DNA of 64,000 nt, taken from the NCBI GenBank assembly GCA_029891345.1, contig CM057009.1, positions 87,077,916-87,141,915 of the forward strand, in the 5' to 3' direction. This DNA is from Dryococelus australis. Taxonomy: Eukaryota; Arthropoda; Insecta; Phasmatodea; Phasmatidae. Positions 32,452 through 41,345 of the stretch are shown here, in pieces (position 1 is the first letter of the stretch; the number at the start of each line of letters is the position of its first letter). Both the position numbers and the translations under genes were made by a program. The notes under the pieces are model-generated. The model did no database searches, was not told the DNA's origin, and saw only the letters and a program-made list of their open reading frames with translations.

Positions 32452-33975
32452 TGTAGGGGCTGTGGAAAGGTGTGGAGAAGGTTAGATAGTGGTGTGCAGT
32501 GCGACCAGTGTGGTGGCTGGTACCATGTTGGCTGTATAGGGATCAGGGAGGAGGAACTGGAATCACTACAGGAACATGAGTGGAAGTGTGAGGAATGTGC
32601 TGAGGGAAAGGGTTTAGTGGCAGTGGTAGGGAACAAATTGAGGGTGGAGAAGGAAACGCAAATAAGTGGAGAAGGTGGAAACTGGATTTGGGATATGCTG
32701 AGGGGAAGCTTTGTAGAGGGTGTGCCAGTGCCAATGGAAGGGGCTAAGGAGGAGAGGTGGAAAGGGGAGATTGTAGATTTGATGAGCAGGAAAGAAAGGG
32801 AAATGATGCATAGGATTGAAAGGATCGAGGAAAAGGTCAGGAATGAGATGGGTAAGAGTAGAGTATAAATGAGGGTGGATAAGTTAGAGGAGGAGTTGGA
32901 AGATGTAAAGGGGGTGCTAAGGAAAATGAAAGCCAGTCCACAGGAGGAAAAGCTGATTAGAGAGGAAGAGTTAGTCAGAATGCAAGTAGGGCTGCAAAAG
33001 GAACTGCAGGAGGAAAGGCAGAGGAGGAGGGAGGCAGAGATAGAGGTGGTAAGATTAAGGAGGAGGATAGATGAGTTGGAGGCAGTAGAAAGGGATAAGA
33101 CAGTAGGAGACATAAGACAGCAAATAAGGTTAGAGGAGCAAGAAATAGTAGCAAGGGATAAGGTGATAGTAGTAGGCAGGAAGCAATCAGGAATAGAGGA
33201 ACGGGAATCAGAAAGCAGGGAACAGTCATTGGTAGAAGGTAGGAAGCAGTATGCCGAGGCTTGCAAGTGTGCAATTAGCAAAGACCAGCAAGCAGGACAA
33301 AGTAGACAGTTCAGGGCCATAGGGGAAAGAGGAGGGCTGGCCAAAGGGAGGGAAACAAGGGTGCTGCAGGAGGCGGGAGACAAGGGTAGGCAGGTGGTTG
33401 GAAGAGCCACAAAGCAGGAACATGTTGTAGGAAGGGAGCCAGAGGTAGTTTTTCTAGGCAGCTCTATTGTAAAGGGGGTGGAGCTGAGGAATATCAGGAA
33501 GGAAATGACATATAAAGCAGCTTTGGGGGGGGGGGGGGCAAATACCAGGGATTTGGAGGAAAGGGTTAGCGGTATGAAAGGTAGCAGGGTGGCAAAGGTC
33601 GTTCTCATTCATGTAGGGGGAAATGACCTGGTTCATAGGGAGGTGGGGCAGGAGGTAGAGCGGGACCTCAGGGGATTGCTGAGGAAAGTGCAGAGAAGTT
33701 CCCTGGAGCTAGGGCAGTAGTCAGTGGCGTGCTGGTTAGGAAAGGAGTATCCTATAGGAAGGCAGTGGCAGCGAGTGAGGTATATGAGAGAGTGAGGTAT
33801 ATGAGAAGGTATGTAGGGATTTGGGGGCTACATTTATAGATAGTAGGAAATGGGTAGGCTGGGAAAGTGTAGGGAGGAACCAGGTTCACCTCACAGAGCA
33901 GGGAAAGAGGATTATAGGTGATCTGCTAGGTAGAGAAGTAGCTGACTGCATGGAGAGGGTCAGGGCAGAGTAGCA
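32452..33975 (+). pseudogene. CR1 ORF1: PHD finger, coiled coil, esterase
   Basis: Starting at 32452 the frame has a C4HC3 PHD finger (CRGCGK, CDQCGGWYHVGC, then KCEEC), followed by a long Glu/Arg-rich coiled coil (about 32770-33240), then an SGNH-hydrolase fold: VVFLGSSIVKG (Ser block), GGGGANTRDLEE (Gly block) and HVGGNDL (Asn block). The last block, GRNQVHLTEQGKR near 33880, keeps the His but has Gln/Asn where DGxH is usual. A TAA at 32866-32868 and a TAG at 33718-33720 break it, with a frame change after 33720. A 12-G run near 33527 is a slippage risk. No ATG precedes the finger in this frame (TGA at 32425). Confidence 0.88.
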
Positions 33976-33994
33976 GTTGTTGAAATAGCAATCA

Positions 33995-36778
33995 GTGATA
34001 AGCAAGAAAACGGAAGGGGAGAGAAATGGAGTGGATAGCATTGATGAGGCCGCAGGGGTGGAGATAGGAGGTAAGCAATGTAGGCTGGTAAAGCAGAGTA
34101 CTAGTATAAAGATAATGGTGGTGAACTGTAGGAGTATGTACAAGCTGGAGGGCTTCTGGGGAAAGGTTGAAGGATATGGGGCGGATATAGTGGTAGCTGT
34201 GGAGACTTGGTTGACTGAGGAAGTACTGGACATTGAGTGTAGGCAGGATGAGTTCACCATCTTCAGAAGAGACAGGGATGAGAGAGGAGGAGGAATAATG
34301 GTGTGTGTAAGGAAAGGGCTAAAAGGGGTGGTAGAATGGGTTAGTGATGATGTCGAGGTAATGGAAATTAAATTGAGTGGTAGTAGTAATAGGAGTATTA
34401 CTTTGCTGGCAGCGTATAGACCACCAGGACAGGGATGGCAGGCAATTGAGATGATCAAGGAGAGGGTCTATAGACTAAAGGACAGGCAGTGGGTTGTTGT
34501 AGCAGGGGATTTGAATATGCCAGGGGTGAAATGGGTAGAGGGTGCAGAAGGAATGGATAGCATGATGCAGAGAATGGCAGCACAGTTAGTCAACAGAGAA
34601 TTAGTCCAGATAGTAGAAACACCTACGAGATGGAATGAGGAGGGTGTTGGGTCAGTGCTGGATGTGGTGTTGGTTAGACCTAGGAATGCTGTAGTTGGTG
34701 CAATAGTATTGAATGGTATAAGCGACCATCATATTCCGGTTGTAGAAATTGGGATTGGCAGGATGAGAGAAGTGCAAATGTCAGAAAGGTTGGTGTGGCA
34801 GTATGGGAGAGAAGACAAGAAGGGGGCAGAAATCTTCCTGAGAAACAGGTTTAAAAAATTGTCTATGGAGGAGGGTGTAGAGGGGTTGTGGAGGGAGTTT
34901 AGAAGATTAATAGAGGTTATGTTGGAGAAATTTGTGGCAATGAAAAGGTTACGGACTGGGGGAGATCTCCCATATTATGGACAGGAGATTTTGAAAATGA
35001 AGAAGAAGTGCAGAAAATTACATGCCAAGTGGAGAAATGAAGGGATGATAAGATCTAAAGAAATGATGAAACAAGTGGGTAGGGAGCTTGAAAGGAAGAT
35101 CAAACAGGCAAAGAATGTATTTCTGGGGAACATTGTGGAAGAAGGAAAAGGCAAGGAATTGGGGGAAATTGTTTAGGTATGTTAGACGGTTAAGGGGAGG
35201 AGAGGAAGGGATCCCTCTGCTAACAGGAAGGTAGGCATGCGACAAATGACCAAGAAAAATCTGAGATGCTGCAAGGACAGTACTTGTCAGTGTTTGAGGC
35301 AAAGGAGGGTTGGAATAGGGGACAAACAGGGTTCGGGGGGTGTATAGTGAGTTTAAGATGAGGGAGTGAGGGATAGAAAAGGTAATTAGGGGTTTGGAGA
35401 GCAGTAAGGCAGGGGGACCAGATGGGATAGGAAACGCAGCACTAAAGTTTGGTGGCAAGAAGTTGGCGAAATATTTAGAAGTACTGTTTAAAAAGTCCTT
35501 AGGAGAGGGTAAGTTACCACAAGATTGGAAGGATGCTATGGTGGTACCTATACACAAGCAGGGAGAGGATGGGGGGAAGGCCTGGCAGCTACAGACCGGT
35601 GAGTCTCACATCAAGTACAGGAAAAGTAATGGAGAGGCTGGTGGTGCAGTATGTGGTGAAGGTAATGAACAATAGGAATTGGTTGGAGGAGTCCCAGCAT
35701 GGTTTCAGGAGGGGATACTCATGTGAGACTCAGCTGGCTGGGTTATTAGAGGATCTGGTGCAGGTAGTTGATGAGGGGAAGCAGGTGGATGCCTGCTTCA
35801 TAGATTTTGAGAAGGCATTCGATAAGGTGCCCCATGGAACATTGATGAGGAAAATGGAGACGCTGATACCAAACAGGAGGGTAGTGGAATGGATAGGGGA
35901 CTTTCTCAGGGGGCGATGGCAGAGGTTGAAAGTGGGGGAGGCAATATCGGAGGAAGAGGAGGTTAAGTCAGGGGTACCACAGGGAAGCGTGCTGGGTCCT
36001 TTGTTATTTACCATAATGGTAAATGACATGGGTTTGGGGATTAGAGGAAAAATCAGATTGTTTGCAGATGATTGTGTTGTATTTGCTGAGGTGGGAGAGG
36101 GGGGCGGAAATTTGCAGGTGGACATTGATAAGATATGGTTGTGGACCAGAAAAAATAAAATGAAGATAAATGTAAGAAAAACTAAGTTAGTGAGGTTCAC
36201 AAGGAAGAATATGATAAGCAGGGACATGTACAGATGGGAGGGACAAGAGATAGAAGAAGCAGCAGAATAAGTATCTAGGGATTGTACTGCAGAGAGACCT
36301 CAGGTGGAAAAAACAGGTAGAGAGGGTGGTAGCAAAGGGAAGAAGGGCTCTGGGTATGCTGGGAAGGGTGCTGAATGGAGTCAGCTGTGAGGTGAAGGAG
36401 AAGGCGTATGGCACAATGGTACGGCCAATGTTAGAATTTGCTGCAGCAGTATGGGACCCGTATGTGGAGGTGGAGGTGCGAGAACTGTAAAAGGTGCAGA
36501 GAAAGGCAGCAAGATGGGTGAAGGGTAGGTGGAGAAGGCAAGGGCAGGATGATGAGGAAGAAGGGAACTATAGGCCATCAGTGATGATGTAAGAAATGGG
36601 GTGGAGCTCATTGAAGGACAGGAGGAAAGTTGAACGGTTAGTCAGGATGTACAGGGTGATGAATGAAGAGGGAGGATGGGGAGGGCTACACTGCAAGCTA
36701 AGTAAGGGGGTGTTTAGAGGAAGAGGAAACAACAGTGAGAAGCTTCAGAGGGGTGTGGAGGAGAATGGAGCGGGGTAG
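33995..36778 (+). pseudogene. CR1 ORF2: endonuclease and reverse transcriptase
   Basis: 33995-35176 is an open 393-codon frame holding the endonuclease: VVNCRSMYKLEG, VAVETWL, RRDRDERGGGIMVCVR, LAAYRPP, GDLNMPGVKW and ISDHHIPV, i.e. the N, E, D and SDH sites of AP-type enzymes. The RT follows in other frames: KAGGPDGIGNAALK (35394-), RPVSLTSS, FIDFEKAFDKVPH, GVPQGSVLGPLLF and the catalytic FADD (35533-36270), then YLGIVLQRDLRWKKQVERV and MVRPMLEFAAAVWDP (36270-36480). Frameshifts lie near 35180-35390 and 35600, stops near 36270 and 36490. All catalytic motifs are still readable. Confidence 0.93.
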
Positions 36779-36938
36779 GCAGTCCATGCTTGTGAGGTCT
36801 CTGAGGGAGTGGAATGTGTTGAGGGAGGAATTGGTATCTATGAGAGGGGTTGGTAAATTCAGGAAGGGAGTGGAAAAGGAGTTGGTTGGGTGAAGGAGAG
36901 TTGAGAGAGCTCGCCACCGGGTGGTAGCCTAATTGCGA

Positions 36939-36973
36939 GTGTATGTATGTATGTATGTATGTATGTATGTATG
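36939..36973 (+). repeat. GTAT microsatellite tail of the LINE
   Basis: About eight GTAT/TATG units end the LINE directly before the second target-site copy AACTTTG. Short tandem repeats at the 3' end, rather than poly(A), are usual for CR1-type LINEs. Confidence 0.9.
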
Positions 36974-36980
36974 AACTTTG

Positions 36981-37200
36981 TCTAATGCCACCACCTCTTC
37001 CTTTGCCCTATATATCTGACCAGACTTCCAGCCAAAACAGTGACAATATCTTTACAACAAATTCTGCAACTCACGTCTTTGCTCAGGCAGCAGATTAGGG
37101 TTAATGTCTAGCTTGTCCTCATCAAAATCATCCATTTTACCCCCTTCTGTGACTGAGACAGTGTTTACCTGAGTATTGATTACCGCATCAAATTTACACA
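36981..37200 (-). pseudogene. pol: RT N-terminus of the env-bearing gypsy (minus)
   Basis: The minus strand reads MDDFDEDKLDINPNLLPEQR, a stretch with one stop, then CHCFGWKSGQIYRAKEEVV and ALDKV, where the LINE begins. This is the conserved lead-in to the RT fingers (INPxLxxEQRxxLxxLL...F). It joins in frame with 32058 once the LINE and one target copy are ignored. Confidence 0.8.
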
Positions 37201-37225
37201 AGTTACCTAATTTCATCTTTTTTGG

Positions 37226-37435
37226 TTAAGTAACTTCACTCTTAGAGGTATTGGTTACCCATAATCTAGTCTGTTTTCCTTTGCACAAAATACTGTAAGG
37301 TACCAATACTGACTGCTCATCATACACACTGTCAAATGGCTCTAGGAGTACCTCTGCAGGTAAATCAGTGGCTGTAAAATCAAACTCTATTAACTGATGC
37401 ATACGCGGCTCCAACCTAACATGGTCTTTGACCAC
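37226..37435 (-). pseudogene. pol: Protease-RT linker of the env-bearing gypsy (minus)
   Basis: A 70-codon open piece (VRLEPRMHQLIEFDF, EVLLEPFDS, then LWVTNTSKSEV) lies between protease and RT in the position of the usual gypsy linker. The pattern (LxPRxxQxIxF...LLEPF...VxNxSxxxV) is common in gypsy Pol upstream of RT. Confidence 0.65.
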
Positions 37436-37706
37436 GACACACCCTAACTCAAATTTGGTTCACTTAACTTTTCTGTATCAATAATTAGAGGTGAGGTTTC
37501 CTCTACATCCTGCCATCTTTGTGGGATATCCCTAACCCCTCCATTTTTCTTTGCTTCCCTGATCGGCTGTGAGGTTAATGGTATGCCCTGGTTAGGATAA
37601 TTTAACCTCGAAAGTGATGCCCTTTCACATTACATATCAATTGTGCTTGATACCTTTGTAAATAGTCACAGCCCAAAATAACACAATTTATAGGAACTGT
37701 TACCTT

Positions 37707-38033
37707 TTATACAGGATGTGGGTACTGAACCTTATGTTGTTCAAACTTTAAATTTAACATGTGAGAGATAGACTGTTGCTGACCTGATACACCTGAAAAT
37801 ACTCTCAAATCAGTCTCTCTCCAAAATTGCTCAGGAGTCAGTCTCTCATCCACCAGAGAAATAGCTGCTCCACTATCAATGAAAATCAGGGTCGGCTGCC
37901 CAAACAACTGGTTATGTAAACATAGTACACCAGATACAATTGATAGGGGTATGTTAAGTTGCCATGGTGAACCATTCCCCCCCTGACCTGAAACGTCCTT
38001 AGACGTTATCCATCTCACTGCTGGTTTTCCCAT
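37707..38033 (-). pseudogene. pol: Retropepsin of the env-bearing gypsy (minus)
   Basis: The segment reads WQLNIPLSIVSG, then LIFIDSGAAISLVDERL with an intact D-S-G-A catalytic motif, and LRVFSGVSGQQQSI. This is an LTR-retrotransposon aspartic protease N-terminal half. It follows the Gag zinc knuckle (38108-38050) by a few codons, the expected arrangement. Confidence 0.85.
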
Positions 38034-38046
38034 TCTGCCAAGGTTT

Positions 38047-38519
38047 TGTTCTACAAAATTTCCTTACATGACCAACCCTTCCACATCTGAAACAAATAGG
38101 TCTTCCATCAGAAGTTCGTCTAGGTCTAACTATACCATTCCCTACCTGAGTGTTATCTTACCTTTTGCTTGTTCTGAGGAAGTTCCCTGGTTGCGAGTCG
38201 GACCTGTACTTGCACTTCTACCCTCATCTTTGATTTGCTTGAACCGTTTCATCTGGTCCACCATATCACACATTTGTTAACTTAGTAATTCCACAGATTT
38301 TAGTAATTGAGCTCCATTGCACCTTTGGGGCTCTTGAACTGCGCTACCTTTTTACTATGCTCATGACTAGCCCCAGGTCACTTAGGTGCTAGTGCTAGCC
38401 TGATCCTAGTATAGTAGCTACCTGCTTTAATGTTCCATAAATTTTGAATTAACTGTCAAACCAATTTGTTCTCAAGTAGCATTACTTTCTCGACAATTGC
38501 TGGCCTCAATCCACAGACA
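38047..38519 (-). pseudogene. gag: gag part 2 with zinc knuckle (minus)
   Basis: Directly left of the inserted DNA element the minus strand reads RPAIVEKVMLLENKLV (Gag core end). Near 38290-38150 a frame reads MCDMVDQMKRFKQIKDEGRS. Near 38105-38055 lies a zinc knuckle, CFRCGRVGHVRKFC (CX2CX4HX4C). Several stops. The 5' part of the gene is beyond the insertion at 41150-41345. Confidence 0.75.
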
Positions 38520-38535
38520 GGTACCCACACACATG

Positions 38536-38589
38536 CAGGCCAAACCTTGAGGCCGGAACTGTGCAGGCGCGGCCTCGAGGTTTGGCCTG
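38536..38589. repeat. Left terminal hairpin
   Basis: Arms of 20 bases (38536-38555 and 38570-38589), CAGGCCAAACCTTGAGGCCG against its complement with one mismatch, 14-base loop. Confidence 0.85.
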
Positions 38590-38759
38590 AAGTGTGCTCT
38601 CCCCACACATGCTTCAACATTCCTCAAGGAACAATTCAGTTCACTGCCAGCGATTTCAATGTCAGACGACGATAATTTAGTGCTCAGGTTGCTTTATTGT
38701 GACAAAGTATGTTAAAACTCGCGTGAAAAAGACAGTGGACCAGTCGACAAGCCGCAATC

Positions 38760-39130
38760 TTGGTTCCACCATTGTGGGTGACCTTGCCCTATTGTTAGCC
38801 ATATTGTTTGCTTCCATCATCTTGTTTCAAAGAAGTTCCAGTTCATGGTGTCATTCTGCCTTGGTACTTCATGCTTTGTCATTCCATGCCGTTATCTTGT
38901 TTCTAGAATTTTTTAGTTGTTTTTTGTTTATTTCTCTCCTCTTGTTTATTCTGCTGTAGGCCTCCATCTTAGTTCTTTTATCATCTGATAGGTGGTGCTG
39001 GTGTCGGCCGCCATCTCGGATGTTGGTTGCTCTTGCTAGGGACGTCATATTGGTTTATTATCATCTGCTAGCTGGTCTAGTATCTGCTGTCACATTGTTG
39101 CCCATCAGGGGTGCCATTTTGGTTCCCCAC
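38760..39130 (-). promoter_or_regulatory. Cluster of YY1/Pho-like ATGG motifs
   Basis: On the minus strand the stretch has about seven ATGG cores, including GAGATGGCGGCC (about 39008-39020), CCAAAATGGCAC (about 39108-39120), CTAAGATGGAGG (about 38960-38972) and AATATGGCTAAC (about 38795-38806). They lie upstream of nothing obvious except the element's own left end. Functional meaning is a guess. Confidence 0.3.
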
Positions 39131-39295
39131 TATATGCTAGGCAGCGCTAGTGTAGTTTGATGTTGTCATCGGCTGTGAGAAGCACTGGTGTCGATTGGAG
39201 CCTAAGGGCGATGTTCCATCTGCTGTATGCAGACACTCACCTCTATCAATGTGATATTACTTAATACATTATAAATTGCTGTGGAGATGAGGAGC

Positions 39296-39365
39296 GGCGA
39301 ACTGCCAGACCTTGGATTGGAAGACAGATACCCTAGTCAACTGAGCCATCAGGAATCATGACATC
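39296..39365 (-). mobile_element. Possible tRNA-Lys-like SINE head
   Basis: On the minus strand TGATGGCTCAGTTGACTAGGG resembles a tRNA A box and GGCAGTTCGCCGCTCC a weak B box, with TCTTCCAATCCAAGGTC in the anticodon region as in tRNA-Lys. No body or target duplication was defined. Confidence 0.4.
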
Positions 39366-40179
39366 TGTGCTAGTACAGGTCGAAATGATGAGTGTGTGCG
39401 TATATATTTATATGTGTGTGTGGAAAAGAAATTTTTCCCAACTATTGTAGGAGCGGGTACATATATTTATAGGTACATGTCAGATATGGTCGTTATGTTA
39501 GCTTGTGCAGCAGTCTGTTGGCAAGACACTGAAAATAACTTTTCATTACTTTTATATCACTACAACCAGTACTCTGAATTTGTTTTTATTATTAACATAA
39601 CACACAGTTCCTGGTGATACACATATCTCGTTGACTATTTTTACCCTCCCCCTTCTCCGTTTCTGTTCCCAGACAATGAAATACCATAAAAGTATTACTG
39701 ATAAATATTGTTACATGTGAGGATGCCTGAGGGGCATATCTGTGTTCGTGAGGGATGGTGGTCTTAATAGAAAAATAAAAGAAACTAAATTTGATTTATA
39801 ATTTATTCTCTATGTTACTATGTGCAACATTAAATTATCTGTTTCCAATTTCTCCTCTTTTTAGTTAACAGTGAGCTTAATGTTTAATGTCTATTTAAAC
39901 TCTAATTAACATCCTTCTTAAAGTCTTTCTTGGTTACAGTCAATTAACTCATACTCATTATCAACACATGTTCAGTTTATCTGTTGCCATAATTTATAAT
40001 GTCTTTCACTCACACATCTAGTCCAATAAACCTGCCAGTCGCACACTCCACTACTTGATACTTGCAGTTGCAGACTCCCCTTCCACTGGTCACTGGTCGC
40101 CTTCCATCGCTCGGAACTCAGCTTCTCATTCATTCATCCACTCCAACTTAACTCCCAGTCTGGAGGCCTGCTGCAATAT

Positions 40180-40943
40180 TTATACTGTTGCACCTGACCA
40201 TTTGGAAGGTTCAATGCACCCAGAGATGTGCTGAGAGAACGAGGTCAGTAATCTAGAGCATTTTTCAGATATCGGCTGAAAACAATACGACCAGAGTTCG
40301 TGGCACACGTATTTGATTTGAAATCCGTCATTGACTGGCCTTCTGCTGTCGATATTGTATGACAACTCTCTTTCCTTCTCTTCCACTCGCCCTCGCACAA
40401 TGTGAAATAGAGTGTGCATCAATATATTACATAGCTCAGTCGCATTCTTGTTGTCATTGCCATTATTACTGCTGTCTACATTTGTACGAGAAGCTCGAGG
40501 CGTATCTTGATCACCTAGAAAAATTAATCAAAATACAAAAATGTAAACAATGAAACAAACAAGAATATTTACTGAAAGATGTTCATCCAAATTAAGCTTA
40601 CCTTAACAATGCAAAGTACCATTACTTTGGTTTATATATTTTGTCCCCTGCTGCTCTTGACTTGGTCGAAGCCTTCATTTTTTAAAATTTCTTTTCGATG
40701 TGCACTCCTCAGATTATTTATCTTTTTTATTACAGCATCTTTCGTGGTGTTCGTGTCCACCTCTTTCAACATTACCAACAGCCGACCGTAGCCCTTGTCT
40801 TTTTTCACCCTATCATGGTATTCTTTACACTTCACTTGCCACAGACATGGCTCACTCTCATATATTTGTTTCCAGTCTTTTAGAAATTCGCGATTCACTA
40901 ATGTGTCTTCGTCAAAAGCTGAAGGTGAACTGAGGGAATACAC
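40180..40943 (-). pseudogene. MADF-domain gene remnant with a small intron (minus)
   Basis: The first exon (40943 to about 40604) encodes a MADF DNA-binding domain: FLKDWKQIYESEPCLWQVKC, KEYHDRVKKDKGYGRLLVML, then VIKKINNLRSAHRKEI. An A-run near 40677 shifts the frame; the next frame reads AAGDKIYKPK, a stop, then WYFALLR, the usual YKPKLWYFDLL end of this domain family. A donor AG|GTAAGC (about 40600) and an acceptor TTTTTCTAG (about 40514) bound an intron of about 88 bases; exon 2 opens GDQDTPRASRTN and runs to near 40180. One shift and one stop make it a pseudogene. The kept intron argues against a processed copy. Confidence 0.75.
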
Positions 40944-41079
40944 ATTGTTTCCCCACTCACACCAGTTATGGCCTGTAGGGTCCTAGACTGTGCAGGCTGG
41001 CAGAAAAGTTTTTCAATTCCGATTTTGAAGACTGTGCAGTTCATCAGTGGCATCAAGGCTGTTACCACACACACTCTGG

Positions 41080-41123
41080 AATTCCTCAAGGCTGAGATTG
41101 TACAGTCATGGCCTTGAGGAATT
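41080..41123. repeat. Right terminal hairpin
   Basis: Perfect 13-base arms AATTCCTCAAGGC / GCCTTGAGGAATT (41080-41092, 41111-41123), 18-base loop. Confidence 0.85.
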
Positions 41124-41149
41124 TCTCATCGTGTTTGGGTACCTTAAGA

Positions 41150-41345
41150 TGTACCTAATTTTGTTCATCTCTGCCATCTCACTATCCAGTTTCTTACAAA
41201 TACTAATGTCATAAACAAGTTTCTCAATGGACTCATAAATTACCTTGCCTCTAATTCACAATTGCATTTACAGGTACTGAGTCTCTCCTACTGTCGTAAA
41301 TGCTGATTTCAATGCTGTAACTAATTCCCCAAAAGTTGTCACGCC
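41150..41345 (-). pseudogene. gag: gag part 1 of the env-bearing gypsy (minus)
   Basis: Minus-strand text TFGELVTALKSAFTTVGETQ, then after a frame change VIYESIEKLVYDISICKKLD and SEMAEMNKIRY, is a Gag core that continues on the other side of the inserted element at 38519. Upstream of 41345 the homology ends abruptly at CATACCTGCCAACCCTC, which looks like the edge of another element. Confidence 0.7.

Larger units (their letters stand above)
32062..36973 (+). mobile_element. Near full-length CR1-clade LINE (plus)
   Basis: The element has ORF1 (PHD finger, coiled coil, SGNH esterase) and ORF2 (AP-type endonuclease, RT) and ends in a GTAT microsatellite. PHD and esterase domains in ORF1 are a published hallmark of CR1-like LINEs. 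It is flanked by ACCTTTG (32055-32061) and AACTTTG (36974-36980), a probable short target duplication inside the RT gene of the minus-strand gypsy; dropping one copy restores the gypsy frame. About 4.9 kb long, but with several stops and shifts, so no longer active. Confidence 0.93.
38520..41143. mobile_element. DNA element carrying a MADF gene, with hairpins in both termini
   Basis: The ends are GGTACCCACACACATG (38520-38535) and, inverted, GGTACCCAAACACGATG (41143 leftward). Just inside each end lies a hairpin (38536-38589; 41080-41123). The element interrupts the Gag gene of the minus gypsy, and Gag text resumes on both sides, so the borders are firm to a few bases. It carries a MADF-domain pseudogene on the minus strand. 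Superfamily unknown: no DDE transposase was found and the flanks do not show a clear duplication. Harbinger elements carry a Myb/MADF-like second gene, but TTA/TAA flanks are absent. Confidence 0.7.
27452..41345 (-). mobile_element. Env-bearing gypsy element (minus), split by a CR1 and a MADF element
   Basis: Minus-strand order: gag part 1 (41345-41150), gag part 2 with zinc knuckle (38519-38050), protease (38033-37707), RT start (about 37200-36981), rest of RT (32058-31129), RNase H (to about 30820), integrase (30642-29530), env-like gene (about 29470-27452). The gag gap is filled by a 2.6-kb DNA element (38520-41143); the RT gap by a CR1 LINE (32062-36973). LTRs were not identified. Every gene carries stops or frame changes. 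The upstream edge is at about 41345, where other sequence begins. Confidence 0.85.

Noticed and set aside
32412-33608. 398-codon minus-strand open frame, Ser/Leu/Pro-rich
   Set aside because: It is antisense to the CR1 ORF1. Purine-rich sense sequence lacks stop codons in the antisense; no domain is present.
33886-34458. 190-codon minus-strand frame
   Set aside because: Antisense of CR1 ORF2 endonuclease; same compositional effect.
35018-36611. Several 75-180 codon minus-strand frames
   Set aside because: Antisense of CR1 RT, whose motifs are plain on the plus strand.
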